Source: Alloyangia pacifica
GTDB lineage: Bacteria; Pseudomonadota; Alphaproteobacteria; Rhodobacterales; Rhodobacteraceae
Direction of reading: 5' to 3'
NCBI RefSeq assembly: GCF_020524285.1
Contig: NZ_JAIVKX010000004.1
Coordinates: 310,001 to 374,000 of the forward strand
Length of the DNA stretch: 64,000 nucleotides
Below are positions 59,851 through 64,000 of this stretch, piece by piece; positions within the stretch are counted from its first letter, which is position 1, and every line of letters starts with the position of its first letter. A model generated the notes under the pieces. The model was not told the DNA's origin, made no database searches, and saw only the letters and a program-made list of their open reading frames with translations. A program made the position numbers and the translations under genes.

Positions 59851-60069
59851 CGCGCTCTCCTGTTCGTTCCCGGCAGCCTCCCCCACCCACCGCTTTCGCG
59901 CAAGCCGCCCCGGCAATTCCCGCGCCGAGACAAGCTCTTGCCACAATGCTGGAGTTTCCTGAGCCGCAACAACGCGGGCCATGGCGCCGGACTGGCTCCG
60001 GACCACGACACGCCCCTTGGCGCACCCGAGCAACACACCCGAGCAGGACAGAGACAGGGCAGAGCACCG

Positions 60070-61377
60070 ATGAACATGCAGACCTCCGGCGTGATCGCGC
60101 CCCCGGCCCCGAAGCGCCTCGAAGACATGGTCCTGCCGCGCACCATGATGCGCGACATCGTCCTCAAGACGCTGTTCCGCAAGAACACCAACGTGGTCAG
60201 CGATCTCGCGCAGGCGATCTGCCTGCCGATCGTCATCACCCAGGAACTCGTCGACCTGGCCCGCGGCCAAGGGCTGATCGAGGCGATGGGCACCCGTGGC
60301 GACGCGGTCAGCAGCGAGATGCACTACCAGCTCACCGACAGCGGCAGGGCGCGCGCCCTCGACGCGCTGTCGCAGTCCGAATACTTCGGCCCGATGCCGG
60401 TGCCGCTCTCGGCCTACCGCGAACAGGTGCAGCGCCAGTCGATCCGCAATATCCAGGTCACCCGCGAGGCGCTGACCGGCGCCATGGGTCACCTCGTGCT
60501 GCCGCCCGACCTGCTCTCGCATCTGGGTCCGGCGGTGAGCGCGGGCCGCTCGATCCTGATGTACGGCCCGCCGGGCAACGGTAAGTCCTCGATCTCCAAC
60601 GGCATCCGCGAAGCCCTGGGCGACCGCATCTACGTGCCGCGCGCCATCGAGTATTCCGGCCAGGTCATCACCGTCTACGATCCCATCGTGCACAATGCTG
60701 CCGAGACCGAGATCGAGGATCCGACCCGCCTGCGCCGTACCACGCGCTTCGACACCCGCTATGTGCTTTGCGACAGGCCCACGGTGATCACCGGCGGCGA
60801 GCTGTCGCTCGACATGCTCGATCTGGTCTACAACCCGACCGCGCGCACCTACCAGGCGCCGCTACAGCTCAAGTCCACCGGCGGCCTCTTCATCGTCGAC
60901 GACCTTGGCCGCCAGGCCGAGCCGCCGCAGAAACTGGTCAACCGCTGGATCGTGCCGCTGGAGGAAAGCAAGGATATCCTTGCCCTGCAGTCGGGCGAGA
61001 AATTCGAGGTGCCCTTCGACACGCTGGTGATCTTCTCGACCAACTTCCACCCCAACGAGATCTTCGACAAGGCGGCGCTGCGCCGGATCTTCTTCAAGAT
61101 CAAGATCGACGGGCCGAACCAGCAGGACTTCCTGAAGATCTTCGCCATGGTCGCGCGCAAGAAGCAGATGGGGCTCGACGAGGACTCGCTCGTCTACCTG
61201 CTGAAAAGCAAGTATCCGACCATCGACAACGTCTACGCCAACTACCAGCCGGTGTTTCTCATCGACCAGATGAAGGCCATCTGCGACTTCGAAGGCTGGC
61301 CGCACAAGATGACCCGCGAGCTGGTCGACCGGGCCTGGGCGAACCTCTTCGTGCGTGACGAAACCATCGTGAAATGA
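60070..61377 (+). CDS. AAA-family ATPase with N-terminal winged helix
   Basis: A 435-residue ATPase. Residues about 20-100 look like a winged helix (VSDLAQAICLPIVITQELVD, LARGQGLIEAMG, YQLTDSGRARALDAL). The AAA core follows: Walker A GPPGNGKSS (about 166-174), Walker B GLFIVDDLGRQ (about 270-280), and LRRIFFKIKID as sensor/arginine region. It resembles the MoxR-like ATPases in fold. The locus follows the Tad cluster with only proC between. An anchoring or regulatory role is inference; target unknown. Confidence 0.75.
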   Translation: MNMQTSGVIAPPAPKRLEDMVLPRTMMRDIVLKTLFRKNTNVVSDLAQAICLPIVITQELVDLARGQGLIEAMGTRGDAVSSEMHYQLTDSGRARALDALSQSEYFGPMPVPLSAYREQVQRQSIRNIQVTREALTGAMGHLVLPPDLLSHLGPAVSAGRSILMYGPPGNGKSSISNGIREALGDRIYVPRAIEYSGQVITVYDPIVHNAAETEIEDPTRLRRTTRFDTRYVLCDRPTVITGGELSLDMLDLVYNPTARTYQAPLQLKSTGGLFIVDDLGRQAEPPQKLVNRWIVPLEESKDILALQSGEKFEVPFDTLVIFSTNFHPNEIFDKAALRRIFFKIKIDGPNQQDFLKIFAMVARKKQMGLDEDSLVYLLKSKYPTIDNVYANYQPVFLIDQMKAICDFEGWPHKMTRELVDRAWANLFVRDETIVK

Positions 61378-61427
61378 GGCCCCGGGAGGGGGTGCGAAAT
61401 TTCCGCCACGGCAGGTGATTTTTCCGC

Positions 61428-61456
61428 TTGACCCTCCCGGCCCATAACCATATTCA
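61428..61456 (+). promoter_or_regulatory. Promoter of the tRNA-Met gene
   Basis: TTGACC (61428-61433) and TATTCA (61451-61456) are separated by 17 bases, and the tRNA starts 14 bases after the -10 element. Confidence 0.7.
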
Positions 61457-61469
61457 GCGCTCACTTCTT

Positions 61470-61546
61470 GGCGGAGTAGCTCAGTTGGTTAGAGCAGCGG
61501 AATCATAATCCGCGTGTCGGGGGTTCAAGTCCCTCCTCCGCTACCA
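61470..61546 (+). tRNA. tRNA-Met (CAT), elongator
   Basis: Seventy-seven bases fold into a cloverleaf: acceptor GGCGGAG/CTCCGCT (one G-T pair), D-stem GCTC/GAGC, anticodon stem GCGGA/TCCGC with loop ATCATAA and anticodon CAT, T-arm GGGGG-TTCAAGT-CCCTC, discriminator A and encoded CCA. The body resembles the elongator tRNA-Met of alphaproteobacteria more than initiator tRNA (no three G-C pairs in the anticodon stem) or the tRNA-Ile that carries lysidine. Confidence 0.93.
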
Positions 61547-61685
61547 GAAGTCCCCCATCATCGACAAGACTACCCGATCTATAGGGGATAGCGCCTTTGG
61601 GCGTCCTTGAGTCGTTCCTGGGTCATGGCCACAGGAAAACGCGCGCCGAGGCGCGCGCCGGGTCTCGTCTGCAAGTCGGGCCAGG

Positions 61686-63074
61686 TCAGCCCGGCGGATG
61701 CAGCCCGAAGCTGCGCTCCAGCACCTCGCCTGCCTCGAGACACAAGTCCTCGCGCCAGGGCGGCGCGACCAGCTGCACGCCCGAGGGCACGCCCGCCTCC
61801 ACCCCGGAACAGACCGACAGCGCCGGAAGGCCGAGCAGCGGGATCCCGATCTGCGGCACCTGGGCCTCCCACAGGCGCGCGATGGCCTCGGGGCCATTCA
61901 GGTCTTCATCCTGCGCGAAGGGCAGCGCGGCGGAGACCGGCATCAGCACGAGCGGGTAGTCAACGAGGAAGGCGCGCCACGCCCGGATCAGCCGCGCGCG
62001 GCGGCTGAACAGCTCGCTGAACTTCGCAAGGTCGATGCCCCGCGCCCGCTCCTCGTAGAAGGACAGCAGCGCGATGGCCCCCGGATCACCCTCGAGCCTT
62101 GCCGCCGCCAGCTTGTCGGAATGCGCGTCCGAGAGCCACAGGTCGATCTGCAGCTCCACCGCCTCGCGGATATCGGGCACCTGCGTCGGCTCCTCGACCT
62201 GCCATCCCGCCTTGCGCAGGACCTCGGCGGCGCGTTCGAGATCGGCGAGGATGCGCGGGTCGGTCGCGATGCCGCCGGGGCGCTTCATCAGCGCCACACG
62301 TGGCACCACGGCAGGACCGGTGAGCGGCACCGGCGCGCTCCAGGGATCGTCGGGCGCATAGCCCGCCATGCCCTCGAGTCCCAGCCGCAGATCATCGACG
62401 CGGCGAGCCAGCGGCCCCGCCACGGCCATGAGCTGCGGGCCGATGGCGCGGTCCGGTCCCGAGTGGTTGAAGGCCGGCACCCGCCCCGGCGTCGGCCGCA
62501 GCCCCTGCACGCCGCAGGCGTAGGCCGGATAGCGGATCGATCCGGCGATGTCGGTGCCATGGGCGATATGCCCCAGCCCCGCCGCCGTGGCCGCCCCGGC
62601 GCCGCCCGACGAGCCGCCGGGTGTCAGATCTGGGTTATGCGGGTTGCTGGTGGTGCCATGCAGCTTGTTGGAACTGAACCAGCGGTAGGAGAAGGCCGGG
62701 CAGTTGGTGCGCCCCACCACGATGGCCCCCTGCGCGCGCATATTGCGCAGGAAGGGGCTGTCCTCGGTGGCGATCAGGTCCTTGGCCAGCGTCGTGCCAT
62801 TGGTGGTGGCATAGCCCTTCTGGTCGGCGATCACCTTGACCGTCACCGGCACGCCTGCCAGCGCGCCGCCCTCGTCGCCCGCGGCGATGCGGGCATCGAG
62901 CGCCTCGGCGTCGCGCATGGCCTCCTCTCCGGTGTCCTGCACGATGGCATTGATGCCGGGGTTCAGCCGCGCCACCCGGTCGAGCGTGGCGCGGGTCACC
63001 TCGGCCGCCTTCAGCGTGCCGGCGCGGACGCGGACGGCGAGCTCGCGGGCGGTGAGGTCGTTGGGGTCTGTCAT
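61686..63074 (-). CDS. Amidase (amidase-signature family)
   Basis: A 462-residue amidase. The Ser-cisSer-Lys triad is present: Lys in VPVTVKVIADQKG (about residue 76), Ser in GGSSGGAGAA (about 152) and Ser in GTDIAGSIRYPA (about 176). It hydrolyses an unknown amide. The start at 63074 lies 16 bases after the end of the ghrA-like gene, so the two probably form an operon; the frame is open further but inside ghrA. Confidence 0.88.
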   Translation of the reverse strand: MTDPNDLTARELAVRVRAGTLKAAEVTRATLDRVARLNPGINAIVQDTGEEAMRDAEALDARIAAGDEGGALAGVPVTVKVIADQKGYATTNGTTLAKDLIATEDSPFLRNMRAQGAIVVGRTNCPAFSYRWFSSNKLHGTTSNPHNPDLTPGGSSGGAGAATAAGLGHIAHGTDIAGSIRYPAYACGVQGLRPTPGRVPAFNHSGPDRAIGPQLMAVAGPLARRVDDLRLGLEGMAGYAPDDPWSAPVPLTGPAVVPRVALMKRPGGIATDPRILADLERAAEVLRKAGWQVEEPTQVPDIREAVELQIDLWLSDAHSDKLAAARLEGDPGAIALLSFYEERARGIDLAKFSELFSRRARLIRAWRAFLVDYPLVLMPVSAALPFAQDEDLNGPEAIARLWEAQVPQIGIPLLGLPALSVCSGVEAGVPSGVQLVAPPWREDLCLEAGEVLERSFGLHPPG

Positions 63075-63090
63075 CAGGCTGGGTCCGGGA

Positions 63091-63984
63091 TCAGAGGGAG
63101 GAAAGCCGCTCGCGGATCGCCCGCACCACGAAGCGGCGCTCGGGGATGCTGGCGACATGCGGGGTGATGAGCACCTTCGGGTGCGCCCAGAGCGGGTGGT
63201 CCTGCGGCAGGGGCTCGGTCTCGAAGACGTCCATCGAGGCCCCCGAGAGGTGCCCGCTGTCGAGCTGCGCAATCAGGTCGTCCTCGACCACCTGCCCGCC
63301 GCGACCCATCTGCACCAGCGCCGCGCCCTGCGGCAGCTTCGACAGGAAGCCTGCATCGATCAGCCCGCGCGTGGCCCCGGTCAGCGGCAGCACGTTCACC
63401 AGGATGTCTGTCCGTGCAAGAAAATCATCCAGCCCGTCGCCGTGGAAATGCGCCACGCCCGGCTCCGCCGGATCGGGCGCGCGGCGCGAATACCCCGCCA
63501 CCGGATAGCCCAGCCCCATCAGACCCTTGGCGATGGCGCGGCCCATGTGGCCGAAGCCCAACACGCCGACGCGGCGATAGGTCGGCGAGAGCCCGGTGAC
63601 CGTGCGCGCCCACTCTCCCCGTTGCTGCTGCGCCACGTAGCGGCCCATGTCGCGGTGGTGCCAGAGCACGTGGAAGGCGGCGAAGCCCGCCATCTGCAGC
63701 GCCTGGTCGGCATCCTCGACCCGGTAGACCGGCACATGCGCGGGGCGCGACGGGCACGCCATGATCGCGTCGGTGCCCGCCCCGGCCGAAAAGATCGCCT
63801 TGAGGCCGGTCATGCCCTCGAAGACATCGTCGGGCGGAATGAAGGTGAAGACGAAATCCACCTGCGCCGGATCCGTGACGTCCTCGCGACGCATCACCGT
63901 CAGCTCGGGCGCATCCTCGGCAAAGATCCCGTTGAAGTGCGGCCAGAGGTCGACGCCGCCGGTCGTCGTGATGACGCCCCTCAT
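63091..63984 (-). CDS. ghrA: GhrA-type glyoxylate/hydroxypyruvate reductase
   Basis: A 297-residue D-2-hydroxyacid dehydrogenase. The NAD(P) loop is VGVLGFGHMGRAIA (about 138-151), followed by LPLTGATRGLID, VQMGRGGQVVEDDL, the catalytic Glu in DVFETEPLP and the His in ITPHVAS. Length and the N-terminal IPPDDVFEGM segment suit GhrA, which reduces glyoxylate and hydroxypyruvate. AAGGCGGG precedes the ATG. It may belong to an operon that starts outside the window. Confidence 0.88.
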   Translation of the reverse strand: MRGVITTTGGVDLWPHFNGIFAEDAPELTVMRREDVTDPAQVDFVFTFIPPDDVFEGMTGLKAIFSAGAGTDAIMACPSRPAHVPVYRVEDADQALQMAGFAAFHVLWHHRDMGRYVAQQQRGEWARTVTGLSPTYRRVGVLGFGHMGRAIAKGLMGLGYPVAGYSRRAPDPAEPGVAHFHGDGLDDFLARTDILVNVLPLTGATRGLIDAGFLSKLPQGAALVQMGRGGQVVEDDLIAQLDSGHLSGASMDVFETEPLPQDHPLWAHPKVLITPHVASIPERRFVVRAIRERLSSL

Positions 63985-64000
63985 GCGGCGCCCGCCTTGG

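Noticed and set aside
61470-61546. tRNA with CAT anticodon considered as tRNA-Ile (lysidine) or initiator tRNA
   Set aside because: The body matches alphaproteobacterial elongator tRNA-Met; the anticodon stem lacks the three G-C pairs of an initiator.

Overview
The window is about 64 kb of GC-rich chromosomal DNA, densely packed and with the style of an alphaproteobacterium of the Rhodobacteraceae (Roseobacter group). The pointers are a DctQ-DctM-DctP TRAP transporter set, a PmtA phospholipid methyltransferase, a BKACE enzyme, a CpaE/CpaF/TadBC pilus locus with a Flp-type pilin, several small Rhodobacteraceae-type exported proteins, and GTG/TTG starts with good Shine-Dalgarno sequences. I cannot name the species. 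No phage, transposase, integrase, CRISPR array or rRNA was seen; the only RNA gene found is an elongator tRNA-Met.

Layout. 1-9.6 kb: housekeeping and small exported proteins (partial DUF983, NUDIX, esterase, a LysR regulator divergent from a histidinol-dehydrogenase paralogue, lepA). 9.7-13.2 kb: pmtA, then a GntR-SDR operon divergent from a beta-keto acid cleavage enzyme, with matched inverted operators between them. 13.5-22.3 kb: a catabolic island. An RpiR regulator is divergent from an operon of an N-formylglutamate amidohydrolase-fold enzyme, a TRAP transporter, a glutamine-synthetase-like ligase, an aldehyde dehydrogenase and an iron alcohol dehydrogenase. The gene set fits import of an amino alcohol or amine and its degradation as a gamma-glutamyl conjugate: glutamylate, oxidise alcohol to aldehyde to acid, hydrolyse. 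22.6-31.6 kb: DinB-like protein, BASS-like transporter, D-2-hydroxyacid oxidase, gnd, argF, argD, truA. 31.8-36 kb: ycjX-GNAT-ycjF and a VIT-family transporter. 36.3-39.5 kb: ileS, preceded by a short isoleucine-rich leader ORF and hairpin that look like an attenuator. 39.6-48 kb: PagL-like deacylase, tyrosine phosphatase, sirtuin, copper chaperone, rpmB, meaB, hrpB, lytic transglycosylase. 48.5-61.4 kb: a Tad/Cpa tight-adherence pilus locus running from pilin to prepilin peptidase, followed by proC (opposite strand) and a winged-helix AAA ATPase. 61.5-64 kb: tRNA-Met, an amidase and a GhrA-type reductase.

Between genes there are at least three kinds of dispersed structure: a ~60-bp modular element carrying a CCCGGGATATTT core (four copies and one decayed), a ~115-bp element with a GAATAAAG-GCTGAC core (two copies in opposite orientation), and short 10-19-bp tandem duplications at gene ends. 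A back-to-back pair of perfect palindromes centred on TTCGAA lies at 1.6 kb.

All functions are assigned by reading the sequence and from knowledge of the families; no database search was run. The strongest candidates for something undescribed are the ileS leader (36337-36404) and the glutamylation-type amino-alcohol island (13475-22299).
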